Source: an uncultured Fidelibacterota bacterium | Lineage (GTDB): Bacteria; Fidelibacterota; Marinisomatia; Marinisomatales; UBA1611 | Direction of reading: 5' to 3' | Length of the DNA: 46,051 bases | Assembly (NCBI GenBank): GCA_902559415.1 | Contig: CACEHW010000005.1 | Location: 1 to 46,051, forward strand | Made by a program: the position numbers and the translations under genes | Shown: positions 26,890-39,678 of the stretch, in pieces | Position numbering within the stretch: position 1 is the first letter of the stretch | Layout of the letters: each line of letters opens with the position of its first letter | The notes under the pieces: model-generated | What the model was told of the DNA's origin: nothing | The model's input: only the letters and a program-made list of their open reading frames with translations | The model's database searches: none

Positions 26890-27726
26890 TTAATACTCAA
26901 TACTAAACTTATTCCAAACCTTTATTTTTTCTTCATAAACAGCAATTTCATGCTTTTTTCCTCTTTTTTTCAGTCCATTTAAGTATATACTAATTTTACT
27001 TATTAACATTTGAATTGCATAATCTCTGTTTTCCTTTGATAGACCAGTTGACAACAAATACTCTAAAGCTTTTATCCTGTGATATTCAATCGAATCAACC
27101 GAATAAGATAGCTGACCTTGGTGGCCTCCGTGCTTAATAATTAAAGGCTCATCAATAAAAAACACTTCATATTTATCACAAATTCTTAACCATAATTCAT
27201 AATCCTCGCACACAACAAGATTTTCATTAAAAAAGCCTATCTCCTCAAAAATATTTTTATCAATTAAAACAGATGATGGAGATATTCTACACATATCAAG
27301 ACATTTTTTAAAAATATCCCCGCCATATTTTTTATGTTTTTTTTTCTGGTTTATTCTTTTGCCATTTTTTATCCATATCTCATTTGAATGAAAAAACTTA
27401 TAATCTGAGTTATTAGCAACAGCAGTAATCTGTTTTTCCAATTTATCATTTTTCCATTCATCATCAGAATCCAAAAAACAAATCCATTCTCCAGACGACA
27501 CTTTAATTCCAAAATTTCTAGCAGCACTTGCACCTTTATTTTTCTGTTTAATTAGTTTTAAAGAATCATATTTTTTTTTAACCATTGCCTCGGTACCATC
27601 ATTAGAGCCATCATCAACAATGATTATTTCAGAAGGTTTTATAGTTTGATTAATGACAGAATCAATTGATCTTTTGAGCAATTCTTTTCGATTATAGGTT
27701 GGAATCACAACAGAGATATTCATCAT
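26890..27726 (-). CDS. Glycosyltransferase family 2
   Basis: ISVVIPTYNRKELLKRSIDSVINQTIKPSEIIIVDDGSNDGT...ICFLDSDDEW. Confidence 0.93.
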   Translation of the reverse strand: MMNISVVIPTYNRKELLKRSIDSVINQTIKPSEIIIVDDGSNDGTEAMVKKKYDSLKLIKQKNKGASAARNFGIKVSSGEWICFLDSDDEWKNDKLEKQITAVANNSDYKFFHSNEIWIKNGKRINQKKKHKKYGGDIFKKCLDMCRISPSSVLIDKNIFEEIGFFNENLVVCEDYELWLRICDKYEVFFIDEPLIIKHGGHQGQLSYSVDSIEYHRIKALEYLLSTGLSKENRDYAIQMLISKISIYLNGLKKRGKKHEIAVYEEKIKVWNKFSIEY

Positions 27727-27741
27727 TAACTAAAACACTCT

Positions 27742-28683
27742 CTAGTTAGGTAAATTATCCATTATATATTCAACTATTACAAGATCTTGAAATGCTAAAC
27801 CAACAGACTTGAAAACTGTGTTGTTTCTGGAAATATCGATTAATTTTTCTTCATTTTTTGATGCTTCTCCAAGCTGCATGGAAATATGATCGAAGTCCCA
27901 ATTACTTTTTTCTTTAGCTTGAATTAAATCCCCCGCCTCTTTTTTACATGCTTCTAATGAGTCGACTATAATTTCCGAGGCATTAATTATATCACTATGT
28001 ATCTCTTTCATATTAGGCTTAAATGAACCTACAGCATTAATGTGAACTCCACTTTTTAAGACGCACAATTCAAATAGACTTTCTTTGGATGGTGTCGCAG
28101 TACATATTATGTCAATATTTTTTAAATCTTCTTGCTTCCCAGCGTAAGCATCAATTAAAAAAGAATTATTTATGTGATCTGAAAACTTTTTAGCTGATTT
28201 TATATTTCTACTATAAATGAAAACTTTCTTAATTGGACGACAGGAAATCACTGCTTCAACCTGAGTATTAGCCTGAACTCCTGTACCATAAACAGCTAAA
28301 GCTTCACTTTTAGGGTAAGAAAATAACTTAGTTGCTAGGCCAGATGCTGCTCCAGTTCTGATAGCTGTAATTGAATCTCCATCTAAGCTGGCTACCAAAA
28401 CACCAGTATTTGAATCAAAAACAAAAACTGAAGAATTAACCATTTTACTTTTTTTGTTTGATGAATCTTTATAAACAGTGACAACCTTTATTACAAAATA
28501 TTTACCATCCTTTCTATAACATGGCATAGTTAAAACCGTTGCTCCTCTGATATCCATCACTGACCTTTGAGGCATATGAAAAAGTCCATCATCAAAATCT
28601 GAAAAACCCTTGGAAACGCACTCTATCGCCTCAACCATTGAGACCGATGATTTTATTTTCTCACCACTAACCACTATCATCAA
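27742..28683 (-). CDS. Ornithine cyclodeaminase/mu-crystallin family; candidate delta1-pyrroline-2-carboxylate reductase
   Basis: GDSITAIRTGAASGLATKLFSYPKSEALAVYGTGVQANTQVEAV, CTATPSKESLFE, GVHINAVGSFKPNMKE; neighbours a T3LHypD-like gene. Confidence 0.88.
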   Translation of the reverse strand: MMIVVSGEKIKSSVSMVEAIECVSKGFSDFDDGLFHMPQRSVMDIRGATVLTMPCYRKDGKYFVIKVVTVYKDSSNKKSKMVNSSVFVFDSNTGVLVASLDGDSITAIRTGAASGLATKLFSYPKSEALAVYGTGVQANTQVEAVISCRPIKKVFIYSRNIKSAKKFSDHINNSFLIDAYAGKQEDLKNIDIICTATPSKESLFELCVLKSGVHINAVGSFKPNMKEIHSDIINASEIIVDSLEACKKEAGDLIQAKEKSNWDFDHISMQLGEASKNEEKLIDISRNNTVFKSVGLAFQDLVIVEYIMDNLPN

Positions 28684-28701
28684 ATAATACTTTTCATATT
28701 A

Positions 28702-29010
28702 TTACTCAGTAGTCTTCTCTTTATAACCACCATTTAAACTGTAAACATTTTCAAAACCAAGATTACAAAAATGCTGGGCAACATTTTGACTTGAGATTCC
28801 TTTATAGCAATAAACAAGAATGGTCTTTTTTCTATCTGTTTTTTCAATTACCTTATTAAAGTTTTGATTACTTAAATGAATTGCATTAGGATAGTGTGAA
28901 TCGCTGTAGGAAGCCTCATCTCTAATATCAAGAATTAAGGAATCTTCATCTTTAATTATATCTTTTGCATCATCTAATGAAATTATTTCAAAACTGCTAT
29001 TATCCATCAC
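28702..29010 (-). CDS. Rhodanese-like (GlpE-type) sulfurtransferase
   Basis: LILDIRDEASYSDSHYPNAIHLS..., VYCYKGISSQNVAQHFCNLGFENVYSLNGGY. Confidence 0.92.
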   Translation of the reverse strand: MMDNSSFEIISLDDAKDIIKDEDSLILDIRDEASYSDSHYPNAIHLSNQNFNKVIEKTDRKKTILVYCYKGISSQNVAQHFCNLGFENVYSLNGGYKEKTTE

Positions 29011-29026
29011 TAAATATCCTTAATTA

Positions 29027-29911
29027 CTAAAATAATTTTTCTGGGTATATACCACTTTGAATCAATTCTTTAATCTGATTTTTAACAAATGGTTTATCTT
29101 CAATGTATGTTACTCCAAACCATTTTGATCTTGTTTTTAAAACTTGAACTTTTTCAATATTTTTTTCAATTAGATCATTTACAACCGATGGAATTAAAAA
29201 TTCGCTTTTTAAATCTGATATGTTTTTATCTAAAAATTCACTAAACATTTTTCCTAAATAATCAAATAGGGAAGGCATAAACCCCCACATATTCATAGAT
29301 ACTAACTCATTGCCTAAAAGTGAAATATCGCGATCACATTCAATATTCCCAGCGCTATTTTTTTTAATTCCATGTGTTTCAACAACAGTTACTAATTCAT
29401 TTAAATTTTGTTCACAAATTCCACGAGAGACTGAACCATAATCAGAAAGTGTTTTATCTAACTGGAAGGCCGCCATTGCAAAACCACGCTTCACTGATGA
29501 ATAGTAATCACTAATAATTTTAAAAGACTCTCTCCCGTAAAAGTCATCTCCGTTAATTGCAGCAAATGGATCTGAAATTACATTTCTAGCAGCTAAAATT
29601 GCCTGACCTGTACCCCAAGGTTTAGACCTATCTTCTGGACAACTAAAAGAATCAGGCAAATCATGTAAATCTTGATATACAATTTCCACTTCAATTTTAT
29701 CTTGATACTTATTTGAGATTTTTTCTTTAAACTGTTTTTCAAAATCTTCCCGTATGATAAAAACTACTTTATTATATCCAGCTATAATTGCATCATATAC
29801 CGAAAAGTCTATGATTGTTTCACCACTTGGCCCAACTGCATCAAGTTGTTTTAATCCTCCATACCTTGATCCCATTCCAGCCGCCATCACCAATAATGTT
29901 ATATTTTTCAT
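29027..29911 (-). CDS. Sugar-phosphate nucleotidyltransferase family protein
   Basis: TLLVMAAGMGSRYGGLKQLDAVGPSGETIIDFSVYDAI; AINGDDFYG. Confidence 0.88.
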   Translation of the reverse strand: MKNITLLVMAAGMGSRYGGLKQLDAVGPSGETIIDFSVYDAIIAGYNKVVFIIREDFEKQFKEKISNKYQDKIEVEIVYQDLHDLPDSFSCPEDRSKPWGTGQAILAARNVISDPFAAINGDDFYGRESFKIISDYYSSVKRGFAMAAFQLDKTLSDYGSVSRGICEQNLNELVTVVETHGIKKNSAGNIECDRDISLLGNELVSMNMWGFMPSLFDYLGKMFSEFLDKNISDLKSEFLIPSVVNDLIEKNIEKVQVLKTRSKWFGVTYIEDKPFVKNQIKELIQSGIYPEKLF

Positions 29912-29968
29912 AAATTAATTACCTCTTCATTTTCTTGTATTGCAAAATATATGATTGAAAAAATCAAA

Positions 29969-31339
29969 TTAATAATCAGCATTTAGACCAAATATTGGTT
30001 TATTTTTCTCCCATTTCCCGCGAGTAAAATCTGGGAATTTGACTGGTGCGCTTCCTAACTTAATAGACTTTTCAGATAATGGACTTATTACGCTCATGCT
30101 AGCTGCATCATAAACATCCAGAGGAGGCCTCAAGCCTCTTTTTAGAGGTTCAACAAATGCATTTAGAATGAAAAAATCCATACCTCCATGTCCAGAATCA
30201 GCCGCGCGCTTTTCAAACTTTTTCCATAACGGGTGATCATATTGTTTTAAATATTCCTTATCTGATTCCCAGCGATGCTCTTCTTTACTGAGCCCTTGAA
30301 CATAAATAGAATTATTGTCTACCATCCACAATCCCTCAGTGCCTTGTACACGGAAATTCAGACTATATGGTCTCGGCGAGCTAGTATCATGGTTTAGTAC
30401 CACTGTCTGCCCATTAGAACATTTTATTACAGAGGTCACAATATCACCAAGCTTAAATTTGACGTTTGCATTAGTGTGCGCCTTCCCGCCTTGATCAATG
30501 ATATACTTATGCAATCCTCTAGATTGCGATGCTGTAGAGGTCATATGAACGAATCTATTTCCTCTATTAATGTCTAACATTGTATGAATAGGTCCTATCC
30601 CATGCGTAGGGTATAAATCACCATTTCTATCAATAGAGTGTTGCGTTCTCCACTTAGATTCACTGTAACCTTTTTCATTAAATTCGAATCCACCACCATA
30701 AGGCTGCTTCCCATTATTGAACTTTACCTCCCTAAGATCGTGCTGATATCCACCCTGACAATGTAATAGCTCTCCAAAAACACCATTCCTTACCATATTT
30801 AATACTGCCATTACATCTCGACGATAACAAACATTTTCCATGAGCATACAGTGTTTTTCTTCTTTTTCACTTACATTAACTAAGTCCCAAAGATCTTTGA
30901 TTTTCAAAGCCGCAGGACATTCAACTCCTACGTGTTTTCCCTGCTTCATTGCAGCAACAGCCATAGGATAATGCCATTCCCATGGGGTAGCAATATAGAC
31001 AGCATCTAGATCATCTCTTTGTACAAGATTTAAAAAATCATGCTGCCCATTTTTATACACATCTGGTGGCTTACCACCTACTTTTTTAATTATGTTAAGC
31101 GTCTTATGAATCATTCCAGAGTCAATGTCACAAATAGCTTTTATATCAACATCATTCCTAAGTAAGCATAGGTTGGTCATCCATTGCCCTCTTAAGCCTG
31201 TACCGATTACACCTAATCTTAAATTTGGAACCTTTTTAGTTGAAGCACTTATTCTTGAGGGCATAAGCGCTAATGAAGCACCTGCAAGAGCAGACTGTTT
31301 AATAAAATTTCTACGATTTATTTTTTTATATTCCATCAT
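29969..31339 (-). CDS. Tat-exported Gfo/Idh/MocA oxidoreductase-fold protein, GH109-like (alpha-N-acetylgalactosaminidase family)
   Basis: Twin-Arg NRRNFIKQSALAGASLALMPSRISA; LGVIGTGLRGQWM; MENVCYRRDVMAVLNMVRNGVFGELLHCQGGYQHDLRE; NGDLYPTHGIGPIHTMLDINRGNRF. Confidence 0.85.
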   Translation of the reverse strand: MMEYKKINRRNFIKQSALAGASLALMPSRISASTKKVPNLRLGVIGTGLRGQWMTNLCLLRNDVDIKAICDIDSGMIHKTLNIIKKVGGKPPDVYKNGQHDFLNLVQRDDLDAVYIATPWEWHYPMAVAAMKQGKHVGVECPAALKIKDLWDLVNVSEKEEKHCMLMENVCYRRDVMAVLNMVRNGVFGELLHCQGGYQHDLREVKFNNGKQPYGGGFEFNEKGYSESKWRTQHSIDRNGDLYPTHGIGPIHTMLDINRGNRFVHMTSTASQSRGLHKYIIDQGGKAHTNANVKFKLGDIVTSVIKCSNGQTVVLNHDTSSPRPYSLNFRVQGTEGLWMVDNNSIYVQGLSKEEHRWESDKEYLKQYDHPLWKKFEKRAADSGHGGMDFFILNAFVEPLKRGLRPPLDVYDAASMSVISPLSEKSIKLGSAPVKFPDFTRGKWEKNKPIFGLNADY

Positions 31340-31343
31340 ATAA

Positions 31344-32384
31344 TTACCTTAACATAAATCCCTGCCCAATATCATCATCAGGGTCTATCCAAAAAGTATT
31401 TTTCCCTACAATGTTAGCAGTCCCCTCAACTTCAGTTATAATTGCATTTAATGAACCGAGTTTAGTTTCTCTAAGGACTGAGACTTTGAAGGTAGAACCT
31501 AAAATACTTTCTATAGCCACAGTCTCATTTAACTTTATTTCACCTCTTTTAAAATGAACAGCTGCTCGAGCGCTAACGCCAGTGCCGGTGGGGCTTCTAT
31601 CTACTTCCCCATTAGCGAAAACACATACATTTCTACTATGATTATTTTTATCAAGAGGTTCAAAGGTAAATATAGTACCATACAAAAAATTCATGTCATT
31701 TATGGTAGGGTGTTCAATTTTTGTTTCTCTAGTAATACTATTTTTTATATCCATACCAACATCAATGAATTCCCCAATAGTTGAATCACTACTTAAACCT
31801 AAATTGCTTCCATTAACAATAGCATAATAAGCACCGCCAAATGCTAAATCATAATTTATCAAACCAAGTTTTGGAGTAGAAATTTCAGCATCTAATTTTT
31901 CTACATATGAAGGAACATTAATGAATCGAACAGAATTAACTTTTTTATTTTTTGTTTTAACAAATGCTTTTATTGTACCTGATGGCACATCCATATTAAT
32001 CTCAGTTTCAGGCTCATTTAATTTTATAACACCTGTTTCAACAAGTACCTTAGAAATAGCTATAACAGCATGACCACAACCAGTAGAATATCCTTCATTA
32101 TGCATAAAAATAACTCCAAAATCTGAATTTTTTTTATCTGGTTCAACTATAATTGCCCCATACATATCAGCATGTCCACGAGGCTCTAACATTATTGCTT
32201 TTCTAACATGATCAAATTTTTTCATCATATGGTTTCGTTTTTTCAATACTGTCTCCCCTTTTAAAAAAGGGATACCACTAATAACTATTCTTAAAGGCTC
32301 TCCTTCAGTATGGGCATCAATAGTTTTTATTTCTAACCATTTATTTTTTGGTGACCATTTTGATATAGTTGAAATATCAATCAT
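31344..32384 (-). CDS. Proline racemase superfamily; probable trans-3-hydroxy-L-proline dehydratase
   Basis: EGYSTGCGHAVIAISK (Cys kept) and DRSPTGTGVSAR (second Cys replaced by Thr), as in L3HYPDH-type enzymes. Confidence 0.87.
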   Translation of the reverse strand: MIDISTISKWSPKNKWLEIKTIDAHTEGEPLRIVISGIPFLKGETVLKKRNHMMKKFDHVRKAIMLEPRGHADMYGAIIVEPDKKNSDFGVIFMHNEGYSTGCGHAVIAISKVLVETGVIKLNEPETEINMDVPSGTIKAFVKTKNKKVNSVRFINVPSYVEKLDAEISTPKLGLINYDLAFGGAYYAIVNGSNLGLSSDSTIGEFIDVGMDIKNSITRETKIEHPTINDMNFLYGTIFTFEPLDKNNHSRNVCVFANGEVDRSPTGTGVSARAAVHFKRGEIKLNETVAIESILGSTFKVSVLRETKLGSLNAIITEVEGTANIVGKNTFWIDPDDDIGQGFMLR

Positions 32385-32394
32385 GTTTTTATGA

Positions 32395-33990
32395 TTATGA
32401 AGCAGCTAATGATAAAAGAATATATATTGCAACTGTAGCTAAGACTATAGCCATAGATGCATCTTTTGCTTTAGACCAAGGTGTCATATCTACAGGTGCA
32501 GGATCACGTTCATCACTTTTTTCAATTTCTTTTTGAGTCTTTGGATTTAAATATCCAATAAGTAGCATCACCATTATTGACCAAGTAAAGCTAATAAAAT
32601 ACATGTGAAGCCAATGCAAATTTTCTACTGGGAAAAATACAAAATATGCATAAGATACAAATCCCACAATCATTCCAATTTTTGCACCTATAGCTGGGAT
32701 ATGCTTTGTAAGAATCCCTAATAAAAAGATAGCTATAATTGGTACACTATATATGCCATTCACTTTTTGGAGGTATTGAAAAATAGAATCTAACTGTGCT
32801 AGCATGGGTGCAATTAAAATTGAAGCAATAGCAAGGATAATTCCAAATTTTTTACCTACATTAACAATATCTATTTCTGATGCTGTCTCATTTATGTAAC
32901 CCTTGTAAAATTGTAAAGAGAATAAAGTTGAAGCACTATTTAGAGCGCTATTGAATGAGCTTAAAATAGACCCCATTAAAACAGCTGCAAATAACCCTAA
33001 TGACCAGTCAGGTAATACATGTCTCACAACAGCACCATAAACTTGGTCTTGTTTTTCAATGATTAGATCAGGCATGTGAAGAGCAATAATACCTGGTAAA
33101 CATAGCATTAAAGGGCCAACTAACTTCATTGCAGATGCAAATAGTACACCCTTTTGACCTTCAGCTAAACTTTTTGCTGCCATAGCTCTTTGCACAATCA
33201 CCTGATTAGTTGACCAGTAAAAAATTTGAATAAACATCATACCGGTTAATAAGGTTGGCCATGGGACAGAGACTTGCTTGCCGTCCAAATTATCTTGAGT
33301 CAAAACTCTCAAATATTCTGGATTTTCATTTCCAAGGATTGATAAACCCTCAAAAAAAGAACCATCACCAAGCGAAACTAAAGCTAATATAGGAATCGTA
33401 AGGCCACCAATAAGTAATCCTATCCCATTTAATGTGTCGCTAACAGCTACAGATTTTAATCCTCCAAAAATGGCATAAGAACTTCCTAATAAACCTATAG
33501 CAGCAGCTACAACCCAAATAGAAATATTAAGATCAAACATTGTTATCAATGCAAGAGATCCCGTGTAAAGAACCACTGGAAGTAAAACAGTAACATATCC
33601 AAAAAGAAATAAACCTGAAACCATACTCCTGGTCATTTTATCAAAACGCTTTTCTAAAAATGCAGGAGTAGTTGTAAAGCCACTAGCTAGGTATGTTGGT
33701 AAAAAAAGTAATGCTGTTGCGATCATAGCAAAGGCAGCTAACGCTTCCCACGCAATTCCGACTAAAGCTTTATCTCCAAATACATCACCATTTAAACCAA
33801 CTAATTGTTCAGTAGATAAATTTGTCAATAATAATGACCCAGCAACTACAGGCCACGCTAAAGCTCTACCGCCAGTGAAATATTCTTCAGTCGCACTATT
33901 AGATTTTTTCATTTTAGAAACGATATAATAAGTAAAAAAAGCTACAGATATTGTCGCTGCAAAAAATGAAACTAATGAAATAGTATTCAT
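32395..33990 (-). CDS. Sodium:solute symporter (SSS/SGLT-like)
   Basis: EEYFTGGRALAWPVVAGSLLLTNLSTEQLVGLNGDVFG; about 14 TM; SSILSSFNSALNSASTLFS. Confidence 0.92.
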   Translation of the reverse strand: MNTISLVSFFAATISVAFFTYYIVSKMKKSNSATEEYFTGGRALAWPVVAGSLLLTNLSTEQLVGLNGDVFGDKALVGIAWEALAAFAMIATALLFLPTYLASGFTTTPAFLEKRFDKMTRSMVSGLFLFGYVTVLLPVVLYTGSLALITMFDLNISIWVVAAAIGLLGSSYAIFGGLKSVAVSDTLNGIGLLIGGLTIPILALVSLGDGSFFEGLSILGNENPEYLRVLTQDNLDGKQVSVPWPTLLTGMMFIQIFYWSTNQVIVQRAMAAKSLAEGQKGVLFASAMKLVGPLMLCLPGIIALHMPDLIIEKQDQVYGAVVRHVLPDWSLGLFAAVLMGSILSSFNSALNSASTLFSLQFYKGYINETASEIDIVNVGKKFGIILAIASILIAPMLAQLDSIFQYLQKVNGIYSVPIIAIFLLGILTKHIPAIGAKIGMIVGFVSYAYFVFFPVENLHWLHMYFISFTWSIMVMLLIGYLNPKTQKEIEKSDERDPAPVDMTPWSKAKDASMAIVLATVAIYILLSLAAS

Positions 33991-34004
33991 ATTAATCCCT
34001 CATG

Positions 34005-37190
<3,186 letters not shown>

Positions 37191-37225
37191 CTAAGATAAT
37201 AATTTGAGAATTGAAGGATTAAGAT

Positions 37226-38095
37226 TCAGCAATGCCATCTATCAAATACCTTAGCAAATTTCATGGCAGATTTTGAATTCATATTAAAGTATAAAGACGG
37301 CTCAATTAATTCTACTTCCATTAAAAGAAATTGATCATTATTACGTACAACATCTATTCTAGAATATAGACATGCCATAGGTAGATTTTTTATTACTTTT
37401 AAACCAAAATCAACTAAAGAATTTTCGGGTGAATTAATTGATTTAAGGATACCACCATGCTCTTCTTGGACTCTAAAATCTCCAGCTTTTGGAGTTTTCA
37501 ACAAAACATGACTTAAAACATTTCCAAAGAATATTAACGAATATTCACCCTCAATCTTAATATTTTCTATAAACGGCTGAACTAAATACTCTTTATTCTT
37601 AAAAACATTTGTTAAAAAAACCCTGTTGTCGTCAATCGAGGACTCTTCTAATATAAAAGTATCATCAGCGTTTGCACTGACAGACGGCTTTATTATTAAT
37701 TTATTGGTTCCAAAACTTAAAAAACACTCTTTGATACTTTTATAATCAAATATATCAAAAATTTTAGTAGGGATAATAGCAATATCCTTCTTCCCTAATT
37801 CCTTTAGGTAATTTTTATTTATATTCCATTTAACCACGCTTAGTGGATTGTAAAGTTTTGCCTTAGATTTACTAATCTTAGCTAATGTTTTAAAAAAAAG
37901 CTTTTCTTTTTGCTGATAATCCCAAGTAGAACGAATGATAACAGCATCAAAATCATCCCAGTGTACTGATTTAGACTCCCAAGGAACAAATATACACTCC
38001 CATCCTAATAGATTAAAGGGTTCAATAATAAGATCATCATAAGATTCAAAATTTGATAAATCTTCCATTGTTAAAAGAGCACATTTTTTATTCAA
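37226..38095 (-). CDS. ATP-grasp domain protein
   Basis: DAVIIRSTWDYQQK, NKLIIKPSVSANADDTFIL, YLVQPFIENIKIEGEYSLIFF, ACLYSRIDVVRNNDQFLLMEVELIEPSLYF. Confidence 0.82.
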   Translation of the reverse strand: MNKKCALLTMEDLSNFESYDDLIIEPFNLLGWECIFVPWESKSVHWDDFDAVIIRSTWDYQQKEKLFFKTLAKISKSKAKLYNPLSVVKWNINKNYLKELGKKDIAIIPTKIFDIFDYKSIKECFLSFGTNKLIIKPSVSANADDTFILEESSIDDNRVFLTNVFKNKEYLVQPFIENIKIEGEYSLIFFGNVLSHVLLKTPKAGDFRVQEEHGGILKSINSPENSLVDFGLKVIKNLPMACLYSRIDVVRNNDQFLLMEVELIEPSLYFNMNSKSAMKFAKVFDRWHC

Positions 38096-38368
38096 ATAAA
38101 TATCCTTTTACGCAATCAATTATTTTTAAAACCATAATAATTAAATTTTATATAAAATCTAATAATTAACATATAGAATTAATTGTTTGTAAAAAAACAA
38201 AACAAATATTTGATTGAGTTATTAAAACTGTATTAAAAGGTTACATGTTTTACAAAAAATAATTAATTAAAAATTAATTTCGCTATCATATTAAAATTAT
38301 TTTTGTAACATAATTAAACAATGAAGTGTTTAGAAAAATAGCATGTAATAAATTGATACATTTTATTA

Positions 38369-38396
38369 TTGCTGTGTATCATTTTGTTATTATATT
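38369..38396 (+). promoter_or_regulatory. Putative sigma70 promoter TTGCTG-N16-TATATT upstream of the pilus cluster
   Basis: -35 38369-38374, -10 38391-38396, about 80 nt before the first start codon. Confidence 0.4.
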
Positions 38397-38416
38397 CTAG
38401 CTAACCGAGGTAAGTA

Positions 38417-38436
38417 GCATAGTAGCGGAACTATGC
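38417..38436 (+). other. Perfect 7-bp hairpin GCATAGT-AGCGGA-ACTATGC in the 5' leader of the pilus cluster
   Basis: Exact inverted repeat, 6-nt loop, between the putative promoter and the first ORF. Confidence 0.45.
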
Positions 38437-38474
38437 AAATAATCTAATTATGTTAAAGAACGGGTTTAATAGTT

Positions 38475-38867
38475 ATGCCTGAATCATTGCCACAGCCAAT
38501 TTTAATTGTTGATAGTGATGAACAATCAGTTGATCATATATCATCAGGATTGAAAGCCAATGGCTATTTAGTTATCACCGCTCCTGATGGATATGATGGA
38601 TATGTAAGAGCAAAAAAAGAAGCACCCAATGTAATAATAGCTAATGACCTACTCCCATATGTTAGTGGTTTTAAACTATCTAAATTAATTAAGTGTGATG
38701 ATAGACATGCTGATACAAAAATTATAATCATGAGTAATACAACAGGATCTGCAATTGATAAAATGTTCAAGCAAAGTAATGCTGATAAAATGCTTGAGAA
38801 ACCGTTCCAATTAAAAGATATAATGGAAATACTAGAAGAAAATAAAAAACCGAATGATGCTAGCTAA
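38475..38867 (+). CDS. Stand-alone receiver-domain protein with degenerate phosphosite
   Basis: ILIVDSDEQSVDHISSGLKANGYLVITAPDGYDGY...VIIANDLLPYVSGFKLSKLI...MLEKPF. Confidence 0.9.
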   Translation: MPESLPQPILIVDSDEQSVDHISSGLKANGYLVITAPDGYDGYVRAKKEAPNVIIANDLLPYVSGFKLSKLIKCDDRHADTKIIIMSNTTGSAIDKMFKQSNADKMLEKPFQLKDIMEILEENKKPNDAS

Positions 38868-39678
38868 AGAGCTTTATCCATTTATGCAAGTATATGCCTT
38901 AATTATTGGTTTAGCCGTAGGCAGTTTTTTGAATGTGATCATATATAGATTGCCAAATAATAAATCAATAGTTAAACCCAGATCAAAATGTACAAAATGT
39001 GACTCTCAAATTGCGTGGTATGATAATGTACCAGTTTTAAGCTACATAGCACTGCTTGGAAAATGTAGAAAATGTAAAAATCCTATCAGCATTAGATACC
39101 CTTTAATTGAATTTATTTGTGGAATGATGACGCTAATGCTTTTAAATATCTATGGCCCATCTTTTGAGTTCATTGTGATGATACTTATAAGTTATATGTT
39201 AATTGCAATTACATTTATTGATGTTGATTACTTCATCATTCCAAATGAATTTATTATTTTTGGGTTTATAATTTCCATAATCTCTCACAGTTTTAAACTT
39301 TTACCAATCACAGTAGTACAAGGATTTTTCGGTTCCCTAACCTATGGAGGGATGCTGTTTATTATGGGAGCTATGGGCACATTTATTTTTAAGAAAGAGG
39401 CCTTGGGTTTTGGCGATATTAAACTTGGTTTAGTTCTTGGGTCTTTTCTAGGTATTGAGCTTTCTTTATTAGCTTTATTTTTTAGTTTCATCTTTGGCGG
39501 AATAATGAGTATCATACTTTTAATTGCTAAAGAAGTTGGTGATGACCACATGATACCATTTGGCCCTTCTATCGCAGCAGCAACCTTATTAACTATTTTA
39601 ACTAAGACAATTGGAGGGGGAAATCACATTATCAACTGGTATTTTACGACTATGTGGAATGGAGAGTACTTCTTCTAA
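38854..39678 (+). CDS. pilD: Prepilin peptidase (PilD/GspO)
   Basis: Zn-Cys motif CTKCDSQIAWYDNVPVLSYIALLGKCRKCKNPISIRYPLIE; FIDVDYFIIPNE and GFGDIKLGLVLG aspartates. Confidence 0.95.
   Translation: MMLAKELYPFMQVYALIIGLAVGSFLNVIIYRLPNNKSIVKPRSKCTKCDSQIAWYDNVPVLSYIALLGKCRKCKNPISIRYPLIEFICGMMTLMLLNIYGPSFEFIVMILISYMLIAITFIDVDYFIIPNEFIIFGFIISIISHSFKLLPITVVQGFFGSLTYGGMLFIMGAMGTFIFKKEALGFGDIKLGLVLGSFLGIELSLLALFFSFIFGGIMSIILLIAKEVGDDHMIPFGPSIAAATLLTILTKTIGGGNHIINWYFTTMWNGEYFF

Noticed and set aside
31344-32384. Annotation as proline racemase or 4-hydroxyproline epimerase
   Set aside because: Second catalytic Cys is Thr (DRSPTGTG), which fits trans-3-hydroxyproline dehydratase instead.
38400-38474. 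c-di-GMP-I (GEMM) riboswitch upstream of the pilus operon
   Set aside because: Some resemblance (GTAGCGG) but no GGCAAACC or CGCAAAGCC core; treated only as an unclassified structured leader.
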